A stretch of DNA of 64,000 nucleotides from CAWFPR01 sp963817635 (GTDB lineage: Bacteria > Acidobacteriota > Vicinamibacteria > Vicinamibacterales > 2-12-FULL-66-21). The notes below the pieces were generated by a model. The model ran no database searches, was not told the origin of the DNA, and saw only the letters and a list, made by a program, of their open reading frames with translations. Every line of letters begins with the position of its first letter. Within the stretch, counting starts at the first letter, position 1. A program made the position numbers and the translations under genes. The stretch is from positions 1 through 64,000 of the forward strand of contig CAWFPR010000009.1 of assembly GCA_963817635.1 (NCBI GenBank), read 5' to 3'. This document shows, in pieces, positions 26,237 to 37,991 of the stretch.

Positions 26237-29200
26237 TTACCGCGACGACGACGACTTACCCTGCAGCTGTTTGAGCAGCTCGGCGACCGCGCGATCGAGC
26301 TGCGAGTCCTTGCCCTGCAGGCTCTCGCCGATCGGCCGCGTCACCGCGATGTCCACCGGCCGTGGCACCAGCTCCATCGTCTTGCCGTCGAGCGACGTGA
26401 TGCGCGTCCCAGGCATCCTCATCGTCGATCCGTCCACGAGCGTCTGGCTGCCGGTGTAGATGATCCAGCCGGCAGTGGGCTCGCCGACGACCTTACCGAG
26501 CTTGAGCGCGCGATAGCCTTCGGTGAAGTCCTCGGCGTCGGAGAGCGAGTGCTGGTTGGTGACGAGGATCGTCGGCAGCTCGAGCGCGCGCTGCCCGAGG
26601 ACGCTGCGCGCCGGCGCCGTCGGCAGGCCGCGCGGCGTCATCATCATGTAGCCGCGGCGGGCGAGCACGTCGAGCGCATAGGCGTTGACGAAGCCGCCGT
26701 TGTTGTTGCGCACGTCCACGACCACGCCTTCCTTCGCGCGATTGTCGGCGTCGAGATCGAGATACAACCGCTGCAGCGCCCCCTCGGACATGTCGTTCAT
26801 GTGGACGTAGCCGAGGCGGCCGCCGCTCGCCTTGTCCACGTACGCGCGGTTCCACTCGACCCACTCGCGATACCGCAGGTTCTTCTCCGCCCCGTTGCTG
26901 ATCGGCCGGACGACGACGTCGCGGGCGTTGCTTCCGTCGGGCCCGGCGGCGACCTTCAGCTCGGTGCGGCGGTTGGCGGCATGCGCCAGGAGTTCGTCGA
27001 GGTTCGTATCGCCGGAGACGGTCGTGCCGTTGACGGCGAGGACGTAATCGCCGGCCGAGACCTGCCTGGTGATCGCGGCGGGGCCGAGCGGAATGACATG
27101 CGACACCTTGAGCTTGCCGTGCTGCTCGTACTCGGCGCGGTCGAAATCGAGGCCGATGCGGGCGGGCGCGGTGCCGCCGCCCCGGCCGCCGCCGCCGCCG
27201 CGGCCGGCCGACACGCCGCTGTGCGACGAGTTCAGCTCGCCGACCATCAGGTTCAGCAGCCGCCGCATTTCGTCAGGTGTCTGGGCGCCGGCGATGCGCG
27301 GGGCGTAGGTTTCGCGGACCGCGTTCCAGTCCGCGCCGTGGTACTTGTCGTCGTAGAAGCCGTCCCGCATGTAGGTCCACGCCTGGCGGAAGACCTCCAT
27401 CTTCTCCTCGTCGAAGTTGACGTCCAGTTCGGCCGTGACGCTGATCGTGCGGGCCTGACGGCTATCGACGGGGATTACCGAGATGCGTCCCTGCTCCAGG
27501 TAGAAGACCTCGCGGCTGTCGGGGGTGAACTGCGCGTCCGACTTGTTGCCGGACGAAGACGTGAGCTGCCGGGCCACGGCCGGCTCGCGCGCCAGCTCGT
27601 CGAGCGAATAGACGTACAGGTTCTGCTGCCCGGCCGCGCTCGCGGTGAGCAGCAGAGAGCGGCCGTCGGGACTGATCGTCTGGGTCGAGACGTCGACGCC
27701 GACCGGCAGGATGCTCAGCCGCTGACGGATGTCCTCGAAGACGATCTCGACCGGCTTCACCGGTTCACGACGCGGCGGCGCGGCCGTGTCGCGTCCCGCG
27801 GCCTGTTCGCGGGCCGGCCGTTCAGCCTGCGCCGGCTCCGCCGGCGTCTCGGTCCGGCGCTCGGCCGGCGTGCGAGCCGGCTGCTCGCGGAACAGATCGC
27901 GGAAGCGATCCTCGCGGAAGAGCGGCGTGCGGAGCACGAGGTCCACGCGCACGGTCTGGCTCTCTTCAGTGCGCTGGCTGGTGTTGTAGATGATGTACGT
28001 GCCGTCGGGACTCCAGGAGATGTTGTTGGCGCTGCCGTTGGGCATCGAGCTGACGGCACGGCTCTCGCCGCCGGCGGCCGGCACGGCGTAGACGTTGCGG
28101 AAGGCTCGCGTTGAGAGCCCCACATAGGCGACCCACCGGCTGTCGGGCGACCAGGCCACGCCGCTGCTGCTGCGCGTGAGGTTCCCGGACGCCAGCACGC
28201 GCTCCTGCTTCGACTGGAGATCGAGGACGCGCAGCTCGGCGCCGTCGCGCACGAACGCGACCGACTTGCCGTCGGGAGAAACGCGCGGCGCCGCATCTCC
28301 CTTCGCGGTTCGCGTGAGCTGCGTCTCTTCGTTCGCCGTGAAGTCATAGGTGAAGAGGTGGCCGATGCCGTCGCGCTCCGAGACGTAGACGATCCGCTTG
28401 CTGTCGGGGAGCCATTCGATCTGGGATTCGCGCGCGTAGGTCTGGGTCACGCGCACGGCGTCGCCGCCGTCGCGGGCGGGCGCCGCCCAGATCTCGCCGC
28501 GGGCGGCGAAGGCCACCTTGCGGCCGTCCGGCGAGAGCGCGAGGTCCTGGAAGCCGTTGGTCATCGAGACGTGCTCGGTTGCCGGAGACGAGGGGGCCCC
28601 GCGCTTGGTGATCGGCACGTGGGCCGCCTTGCCGCTCGCCGTGTCGAGCGACCACACCTCGAAATCGCGCTCGAAGACGATCGTCCGGCCGTCGTACGAG
28701 ATCGTGGGCCACAGCACGCGGCCGTCCTTGAACTGCGTCACCTGACGCTCGACGCCGCCAATCGGGAGCACCCAGATGTTCTGGGGGCCGGTGCGGTCCG
28801 AGACGTAGAAGAGGCTCTTGCCGTCGGCGCTCCACATCGGCCACAGCTGCTTCGCGCCCATGGTGGTGAGCCGCTCGTAGCGCGGCTCGGGGCCGTCGTG
28901 CAGCAGCCACAGCTCGGATTCGTCCAGGTGCGACCGGCCGTGGCGCCACCACTGCGCCGCTCCGTTGCCGCGCGCGCTGAACGCCACCTCGCGGCCGTCG
29001 GGCGAGGGCGCGGCGAAGAACTCGCCGGTGTAGCTGTCGGCGCTGACCTTCATCGGCGTGCCGCCCTTGACGCGCACGCGGTAGATGTCGTTCATGCCTG
29101 CGATATCGCCGCTCGTGGAGGAGAAGTAGATCCAGGCGCCGTCGCGCGACCAGCCGTCGAGCCGGTCGAGCCCGCCGTCGAAGGTCAACTGCGCGAGCGC

Positions 29201-29533
29201 GCCGGTCGCGAACGTGAGGACGTAGATGTCCCCGCCGCCGGTCCGATCCGAGATGAAGGCGAGGCGCTTCCCGTCGGGGGAGTAGATCGGCCGCGATTCG
29301 GTCGCCTCGTGCGCGACGAGGAGACGTGCTTCCCCTCCGGCGGCCGGCACGGTCCAGACGTCCCCGCCTGAGACGAACGCGATCTCCGAGCGGTCAGGAG
29401 AGATGGCCGGCTCGCTGAACGACGGCAGCGGCGTGATTCCGGGACCACCGCGTTGACCGCTCACCGGTACCGTCAGCCCCGCGGTCACCACCGCCATCCA
29501 CGCAGCCAGCCACCATCCACGTCTGGACGTCAT
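26237..29533 (-). CDS. Tricorn-like S41 family peptidase with PD40 propeller
   Basis: This is a 1,098-residue exported protease. After a signal peptide (WWLAAWMAVVTAGLTVPVSG) come many PD40/TolB-like blades (AISPDRSEIAFVSGGDVWTV, IYSPDGKRLAFISDRTGGGD, WSPDSRWVAYVGLS) to about residue 690. A PDZ-like region follows at ~790-880 (GDYVLAVNGTTVSGDTNL), then the S41 core (GVVVDVRNNNGGFVNAYAL, ILVTNQHSLSDAEDFTEGY). The Ser in the SDAED context near residue 990 is the expected nucleophile. It should degrade peptides in the periplasm. The ATG at 29533 is chosen because GGAGG lies seven bases upstream of it. A Gly-rich stretch (GRGGGGGRGGG) sits near residue 780. Confidence 0.9.
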   Translation of the reverse strand: MTSRRGWWLAAWMAVVTAGLTVPVSGQRGGPGITPLPSFSEPAISPDRSEIAFVSGGDVWTVPAAGGEARLLVAHEATESRPIYSPDGKRLAFISDRTGGGDIYVLTFATGALAQLTFDGGLDRLDGWSRDGAWIYFSSTSGDIAGMNDIYRVRVKGGTPMKVSADSYTGEFFAAPSPDGREVAFSARGNGAAQWWRHGRSHLDESELWLLHDGPEPRYERLTTMGAKQLWPMWSADGKSLFYVSDRTGPQNIWVLPIGGVERQVTQFKDGRVLWPTISYDGRTIVFERDFEVWSLDTASGKAAHVPITKRGAPSSPATEHVSMTNGFQDLALSPDGRKVAFAARGEIWAAPARDGGDAVRVTQTYARESQIEWLPDSKRIVYVSERDGIGHLFTYDFTANEETQLTRTAKGDAAPRVSPDGKSVAFVRDGAELRVLDLQSKQERVLASGNLTRSSSGVAWSPDSRWVAYVGLSTRAFRNVYAVPAAGGESRAVSSMPNGSANNISWSPDGTYIIYNTSQRTEESQTVRVDLVLRTPLFREDRFRDLFREQPARTPAERRTETPAEPAQAERPAREQAAGRDTAAPPRREPVKPVEIVFEDIRQRLSILPVGVDVSTQTISPDGRSLLLTASAAGQQNLYVYSLDELAREPAVARQLTSSSGNKSDAQFTPDSREVFYLEQGRISVIPVDSRQARTISVTAELDVNFDEEKMEVFRQAWTYMRDGFYDDKYHGADWNAVRETYAPRIAGAQTPDEMRRLLNLMVGELNSSHSGVSAGRGGGGGRGGGTAPARIGLDFDRAEYEQHGKLKVSHVIPLGPAAITRQVSAGDYVLAVNGTTVSGDTNLDELLAHAANRRTELKVAAGPDGSNARDVVVRPISNGAEKNLRYREWVEWNRAYVDKASGGRLGYVHMNDMSEGALQRLYLDLDADNRAKEGVVVDVRNNNGGFVNAYALDVLARRGYMMMTPRGLPTAPARSVLGQRALELPTILVTNQHSLSDAEDFTEGYRALKLGKVVGEPTAGWIIYTGSQTLVDGSTMRMPGTRITSLDGKTMELVPRPVDIAVTRPIGESLQGKDSQLDRAVAELLKQLQGKSSSSR

Positions 29534-29678
29534 CGTCGCCTCCATCTGGAATCGTGTCGCTGGCATTCTAGTCCCCTGAAAGCGTGCTGGGTCACACAAT
29601 TCCCTGGCGGGGCGACCTGCAGGAGGGTTTACCTGGCGGGGCGTGACTGTCGTGAACTCTCGCGGCCGCGACGACTCG

Positions 29679-30081
29679 TCAGGCCGGCTGCGCGCGGTAG
29701 CACCAGGCGTACCCCTCGAGCACCGTCTCGCCGGTCTGGCGTGTGACGCGCACGCCCAGCTTCGAGACCGGCTTCGACGCGTGCACCTCCTGGACCTCCA
29801 CCGTCGCCGTGATCGTGTCGCCGATGAACACCGGGTTCGTGAAGCGCCAGTTCTGCTCGAGGAATACGGACCCCGGCCCCGGCAGATCCATCGCCACCAG
29901 CGCGTGCAGCAGGCCCGTCGTCAGGCCTCCCTGCACGATCAGCTTTCCGAACCGGGTCCGCGCCGTGAACGCCGGGTCGTTGTGCAGGGGATTGCGATCG
30001 CCCGTCAGCTCGCTGTAGGCGCGCACGTGGTCCGCCGTGAGCGTCGCGGTCCGCGACGCCCGCTGCCCGACCTTCAAGTCG

Positions 30082-30089
<8 letters not shown>
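29679..30089 (-). CDS. MaoC-like hotdog dehydratase
   Basis: This 136-residue single hotdog-domain protein has the MaoC/(R)-enoyl-CoA hydratase motif: AYSELTGDRNPLHNDPAF with the catalytic Asp and His, then RFGKLIVQGGLTTGLLHAL. Such enzymes hydrate trans-2-enoyl-CoA or act on related thioesters. The ATG at 30089 lies inside the last codons of the upstream flavoprotein gene (8-base overlap), so the two are probably cotranscribed and work on a common lipid-like substrate. Confidence 0.85.
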
Positions 30090-31250
<1,161 letters not shown>

Positions 31251-31275
<25 letters not shown>

Positions 31276-32549
31276 GGAAACGCTCCTCCTGCGAGCACTG
31301 CCGCGGGCGCCCGGCCGGCGCCCGCGATTCGACGCGCGACGAACGCCGCGTCTTCGCCGACGCCATCGATGAAGGCGGACTTCCGGCGGCGCTGGAAGTG
31401 CATGCCCAGCACGTACAACCCAGCCACAGGCGTCACGCCGAATCGATGGCGGATATCTCCGTTCTCGTCGAACACCGGCACCTTGAGCCACGGGTACGCG
31501 CGCCGGAACCCGGTGGCCCAGATGACGGTCCTGATCCCGGCCGACCGCAGATTGACCGTCCGCCGGCCGATGTTCATCGCGACCGGCCATGTCGGCTCGA
31601 AGGGTTCGCGGGCCGGAGCCTCCGACGCCCACTCCGAGCGAGCGATGAAGCCATCGATCCGCCCGAGCACGTCCGCCAGCTTCACATCCGACGCCACCGT
31701 CGTCGCGATCAGGTCGTCGTCGAACGTGACCGTCTCGCCGTCCGCGCCCAGCAGGCGGCCCGCCAGGCTCACGCCCTGGCTGTGCAACGCGGCGACGTCG
31801 AGCGACCGCCGATCGGGGTGGCCGATCAACTGGAGCGAAGGCTGATCGCGCGACGCACGAGCGTCGGCGACGCAGTCGAGCGTGTCGTCGAACACTCCCA
31901 TCGCCTCGAGCCACCAGAGCACGTCGCGCCCGCGGTACAGGCGCGGCATCCGCAGGTGCCGGCCCACGGCCAGCGTGACCGGACGGCCCGACGCCTGGAT
32001 CTCCTCGGCAAGCTGGATGCCCGTGGACGATGCGCCGACGACGAGCACGCCGCCTGGCGGAAGCTGTCCGGGACTTCGGTACCGGCTCGGCACGACTTGT
32101 TCCACACGCGGCGCGAGCTTCGACGCGGCGGCCGGCACGAGCGGCAAGTCGTTGTAACCGGTGGCGACGACGACGGTCCTCGCCAGCCACGCGCCCCGGG
32201 TCGTGTCCACCCTGAATCGGCCGCCGCTGTGCTCGACGCCGAGCACCGCCGTCTCCGATTCAACAGGTGCAGCGAACGACGTCGCGTACCGCTCGAAGAA
32301 TCGAATCAGCTCCGGCATCGTCATGTAGCCGTGCGGGTCGGACCCCTCGTAGCGAAAGCCGGGGAGGCGCGTCTGCCAGTTCGGCGTCAGCAGCCGCAGC
32401 GAATCCCAGCGTTCGCTGCGCCAGCGCTCGGCCACACGGCCACGTTCAATGACGACGTGGTCCACCGATCGGTCGGACAGGCAGCGGCTCAACGCGAGCC
32501 CAGCCTGTCCCCCGCCGACGATCAGTGTGTCGATGCGCTTCACGTCCAC
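31251..32549 (-). CDS. Flavin-containing monooxygenase-like NAD(P)/FAD oxidoreductase
   Basis: This 432-residue protein has an N-terminal FAD-binding GGGQAGLALSRCL motif, a conserved ERWRSERWDSLRLLTPNW segment typical of YUCCA-like and MonA-like FMOs, the second dinucleotide site VLVVGASSTGIQLAEEI, and VIWATGFRRAYPWL near the end. It should oxygenate a small organic substrate using NADPH; the substrate cannot be told. The start is a GTG at 32549 directly before the Rossmann strand. It overlaps the next flavoprotein gene by 25 bases, which supports an operon of two flavoproteins plus MaoC. Confidence 0.85.
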
Positions 32550-32573
32550 GCCCCCTCGTCCTCCCCGAATCGA

Positions 32574-33170
32574 TTACGCGGTCGCGCAATCGGCCGTGAC
32601 GTTGACCGCGGTTCCGTTGGTCAACACGTCGAACACCGCCGAGCGCGCCTTCGACTGCTCGACGATCTGGCGCAGCGTCTCCGGCGGCGCGTCTCCCTTC
32701 ACGCGGAAGTTGACGCGGATCTGCGTGTACCCGTTGCGGACCTCCTTCGACAGCCCGAGGATGCCCAGCAGGTCGATGTCGCCTTCGACGGTGGACTCGA
32801 CTTCGGTGAGTTTCACGCCGCGCGCGGCGGCGATGTTGCCGATGCCGGAGGTCAGGCACGCGGCGATCGCATGGAGCAGGAACTCCGCAGGCGTCGGTGC
32901 GTGATCTTTGCCAACCAGCACCTGCGGGTGGTCGGCGTCGAACTGGACGGTGCCGGTGTGGCGGTGTTCGCCGCCGGCGCCGCTGAACGTCTCGAGGCTG
33001 CTGCGGCTGTGCGTGCCCGTGATCCAGGTGTTCGTGGCGCGGAACTGGAATTTCGCCAGCTCGGGCTGTCCCTTGACGGCGTCGAGCGTCGCGAAGAGCG
33101 TCGGCGTGTCCACGCCGTTCAGCGGCACGCGCACGCGGGGCTTCGGGTCTGTCGTCTGCACACTTGTCAT
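32574..33170 (-). CDS. OsmC family peroxiredoxin-like protein
   Basis: This 198-residue OsmC-domain protein is of the longer type. Features are HTGTVQFDADHPQVLVGKD, PTPAEFLLHAIAACLTSGIG with the conserved Cys on the long helix, a second core region (VESTVEGDIDLLGILGLS) and a tail with NGTAVNV. The first OsmC Cys is conserved in AACLT, while the usual second Cys region is less clear. OsmC proteins detoxify organic hydroperoxides. It is immediately upstream of the flavoprotein group, with 24 bases between, and may share its transcript. Confidence 0.85.
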   Translation of the reverse strand: MTSVQTTDPKPRVRVPLNGVDTPTLFATLDAVKGQPELAKFQFRATNTWITGTHSRSSLETFSGAGGEHRHTGTVQFDADHPQVLVGKDHAPTPAEFLLHAIAACLTSGIGNIAAARGVKLTEVESTVEGDIDLLGILGLSKEVRNGYTQIRVNFRVKGDAPPETLRQIVEQSKARSAVFDVLTNGTAVNVTADCATA

Positions 33171-33348
33171 GGTGATCTCCTGTCAGGTCGGGATTTCTGC
33201 CCGTTCCAAAGGGGATAACGTCAACAACGGGAAGAACCCGCCACGGACCGGAAAAGAGGACGGTGGTGGAGGCTTCCGGCCGGGAGCCGACTCAGCCGTG
33301 TCGTCTTTTGCCGCAGGTTTCCGATCTTTGACATCAGGAAGGATAGGA

Positions 33349-33895
33349 ATGAACGCAGAGCAACCTGTTGTCGCGGACGCGATGTTCGATGAGCTGTACT
33401 CGGAGTTACACCGCCTGGCCCGGCGGGAGCTCTACCGGCGCGGGCGGGGCGTGGCCGGCCTGGGCGTGACGACCGTCCTGCACGAGGCCTACCTGAAAAT
33501 ATCCGGCGCCGACGGGGCCGTTTTCGTGGATCATGCACGCTTCATGGGATATGCGGCCCGCGTCATGCGGGGGTTGATCATCGACGACGTACGGCGCCGC
33601 CGATCGCAGAAGCGGGGAGGTCTCTTCGAGATCACCGCGCTCGATGACGACCGGGTGTTCGACGCGGGCGATCCGCGCGACCTGATGCGCATCGGCGACG
33701 TGCTCGACGAGCTTGCCGAGGTGGACCCGGACCTCGCCGAGGTCGTGGACCTGAAGTTCTTCTGCGGCTTCTCGTTCATGGATATCGCCGCGATGCGCGG
33801 CGTGTCGGAACGGACGGTTCAGCGCAGCTGGGAGAAGGCGCGCCTCTACCTGCGCTGCTCGATGGGCGAGGCCGGGCGGCGCGACACGCCACACC

Positions 33896-33915
<20 letters not shown>
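33349..33915 (+). CDS. ECF-type sigma factor (acidobacterial/planctomycete TIGR02999-like)
   Basis: This 188-residue sigma factor has region 2 (ELYSELHRLARRELYRRGRG, VLHEAYLKISG, FMGYAARVMRGLIIDDVRRR) and region 4 (VVDLKFFCGFSFMDIAAMRG, SERTVQRSWEKARLYL) that read cleanly. The spacing and LHRLARRE/NEAYLKL-like text match ECF factors that are genetically linked to large Ser/Thr kinases. The next gene overlaps it by 20 bases and is such a kinase, so phosphorylation-controlled transcription is likely. An AGGAAGGATAGGA tract precedes the chosen ATG. Confidence 0.9.
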
Positions 33916-36514
<2,599 letters not shown>

Positions 36515-36524
36515 TTCGTCCCGT

Positions 36525-36923
36525 CTACCCTCGCGGGATCCTGAGGGCGAGGTATTCCGCACGAAGGTACGGAACGACATCCCGTTGATCGCCCTCTGCA
36601 ACGTGTGGCGGGCGGTCGGCGGGCGTGTGGGAGAGGAGCGCGGAAAGAAAGGTGTACCGTTCTTCGAGTGTCATGCGGCTGTCCACGAATACGGCCAGGG
36701 TGGAGACGTCTACTTTTGCGATCGGATAGCCGCGCGCGCGAAGCCCGGAGAGCAGTGCCTCAACCATCCGGGCAATGACGAGTTGATCTCGCGCACACGA
36801 GGTGGAAGGCGTGCGCAGCAGCGCCTGCATGAGCAGCCGCAATCCCTGCTGAGCGTGGCCCAGACCGAGATGGGCGACGGCAGCCTGGCATGCGTTCGCG
36901 AATGCGTCGACCTCAGCGTCCAT
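36525..36923 (-). CDS. Hypothetical helical protein
   Basis: This 132-residue frame is convergent with the kinase gene. It is helical and soluble-looking: DAEVDAFANACQAAVAHLGL, RDQLVIARMVEALLSGLRA and ERYTFLSALLSHTPADRPP. Its composition is protein-like and distinct from an antisense shadow because no gene lies opposite. No family is recognised. Confidence 0.5.
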   Translation of the reverse strand: MDAEVDAFANACQAAVAHLGLGHAQQGLRLLMQALLRTPSTSCARDQLVIARMVEALLSGLRARGYPIAKVDVSTLAVFVDSRMTLEERYTFLSALLSHTPADRPPHVAEGDQRDVVPYLRAEYLALRIPRG

Positions 36924-37121
36924 TCGTAACCAGCCCTACCACTAGCTAACGTCTCGCCGGCGCCATCCGAACAGCGGGTGGTCAAATCTGCCAGGTATTG
37001 CACTCCTTTCGGCCTCCCGGCTCCCGATCCGCTCGGCGCGACGTCTCGCCGTGTATCAAAACCGTACACGACAGCGCCGCCCCGGTCCGTCGGGCCCAGG
37101 CCTCGAGGCCGCCGAGTAGAC

Positions 37122-37170
37122 AAGTATGCTTGACATCCCGGACGTGGTGAATGTAAAGTATGCTTGACAT
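37122..37170 (+). promoter_or_regulatory. Duplicated operator AAGTATGCTTGACAT around the promoter of the XRE regulator
   Basis: The 15-mer AAGTATGCTTGACAT occurs at 37122-37136 and again, perfectly, at 37156-37170, 34 bases apart. The first copy contains a consensus -35 box (TTGACA) and the second overlaps the start codon of the XRE gene. This layout predicts autorepression by the XRE protein bound at both copies. Confidence 0.7.
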
Positions 37171-37381
37171 GGCCATCGAGGTGAAGAACCGGGTCAGGGA
37201 GCTTCGCGATCGCCGGGGCTGGACTCAGGCGGAGCTTGCCGGCGCGGTAGGGGTCTCGCGGCAGAGCATCAATTCCATAGAGCGAAACCGCTACGTGCCG
37301 AGCCTGCAGCTCGCTCTCACGTTCGCCAAGGTCTACGGTTGCCCCACGGACGAGATCTTCTCGCTGGAGAAAGGACGATGA
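37169..37381 (+). CDS. Small XRE-family transcriptional regulator
   Basis: This 70-residue protein is almost entirely an HTH domain: VKNRVRELRDRRGWTQAELA, GAVGVSRQSINSIERNRYVP and the closing LAKVYGCPTDEIF-type helix. It belongs to the YozG-like group of stand-alone XRE regulators that precede small membrane-protein genes. The ATG at 37169 begins within the second operator copy; an ATG at 37160 would add three residues. Its stop overlaps the next start (ATGA), so it forms an operon with two small membrane proteins. Confidence 0.9.
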   Translation: MAIEVKNRVRELRDRRGWTQAELAGAVGVSRQSINSIERNRYVPSLQLALTFAKVYGCPTDEIFSLEKGR

Positions 37382-37599
37382 ACATTCCCATCGTGGGCAG
37401 GCTGATCGATGAGCGCTTCCTGAATCATCGACTGAAATCCACGAGCTGGGGCGGGATGACTGGCGGCGCCCTCGCCACGGGTCTCTTCGCCTACCGCTAC
37501 TACATCGGTCACGTCTGGAGCTGGGATCTTCTCGCGGTCGCCGGCACCATCATCGCGGTCAAGCTGGCCGTCCTCGTCTGGTACCTGACGACGGACTGA
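37378..37599 (+). CDS. Small membrane protein in XRE operon
   Basis: This 73-residue protein overlaps the XRE gene by four bases. It has two predicted membrane helices (WGGMTGGALATGLFAYRYYI, LLAVAGTIIAVKLAVLVWYL) and a short polar N-terminus. The XRE plus small-membrane-protein arrangement recurs in many bacteria, but the function is not defined. Confidence 0.75.
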   Translation: MNIPIVGRLIDERFLNHRLKSTSWGGMTGGALATGLFAYRYYIGHVWSWDLLAVAGTIIAVKLAVLVWYLTTD

Positions 37600-37617
37600 G
37601 CCCCTGGAGATGAATCG

Positions 37618-37851
37618 ATGACTTTCAAGCACACAATCAACGAACCCTCCACATTGATCCGGATCGGGTCGGCGTCTCTCCTGCTCGCCAGCCTTGCGAA
37701 GTGGTTCGTCCATCCGGAGGCCGCTCCCTTGCGCGACTTGACCGACGGGATCATGGGGCTTCTGTTCGGTGTGGCGATCGCCGCGCTTCTCCTGGCGGCG
37801 CGGCTCAATGCCCGTCGACGCTCCGGAACGGGAAATCGGCCTTGCGTGTGA
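37618..37851 (+). CDS. Small membrane protein in XRE operon
   Basis: This 77-residue protein starts 18 bases after the previous gene. It has a first hydrophobic helix around TLIRIGSASLLLASLAKWF and a second in GIMGLLFGVAIAALLLAARL, followed by a basic tail. It is probably cotranscribed with the XRE regulator and the preceding membrane protein. No family is recognised. Confidence 0.7.
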   Translation: MTFKHTINEPSTLIRIGSASLLLASLAKWFVHPEAAPLRDLTDGIMGLLFGVAIAALLLAARLNARRRSGTGNRPCV

Positions 37852-37991
37852 CCATGAGCCGCCACAGCACGGTCCTGCTCGAAGGGTGACAAGGCGGCCC
37901 ATCACCGATCCGCATTTTGGAACGTTCGGCCACGTCGCCGCTCGGTGCGCGGACCAGCGTGTGGTGCGCGGACTGGATTGTCGCCGGACCA

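Noticed and set aside
26549..29371. Long plus-strand open frames of 521 and 337 codons
   Set aside because: Both mirror the S41 peptidase gene and have no start signals or recognisable domains.
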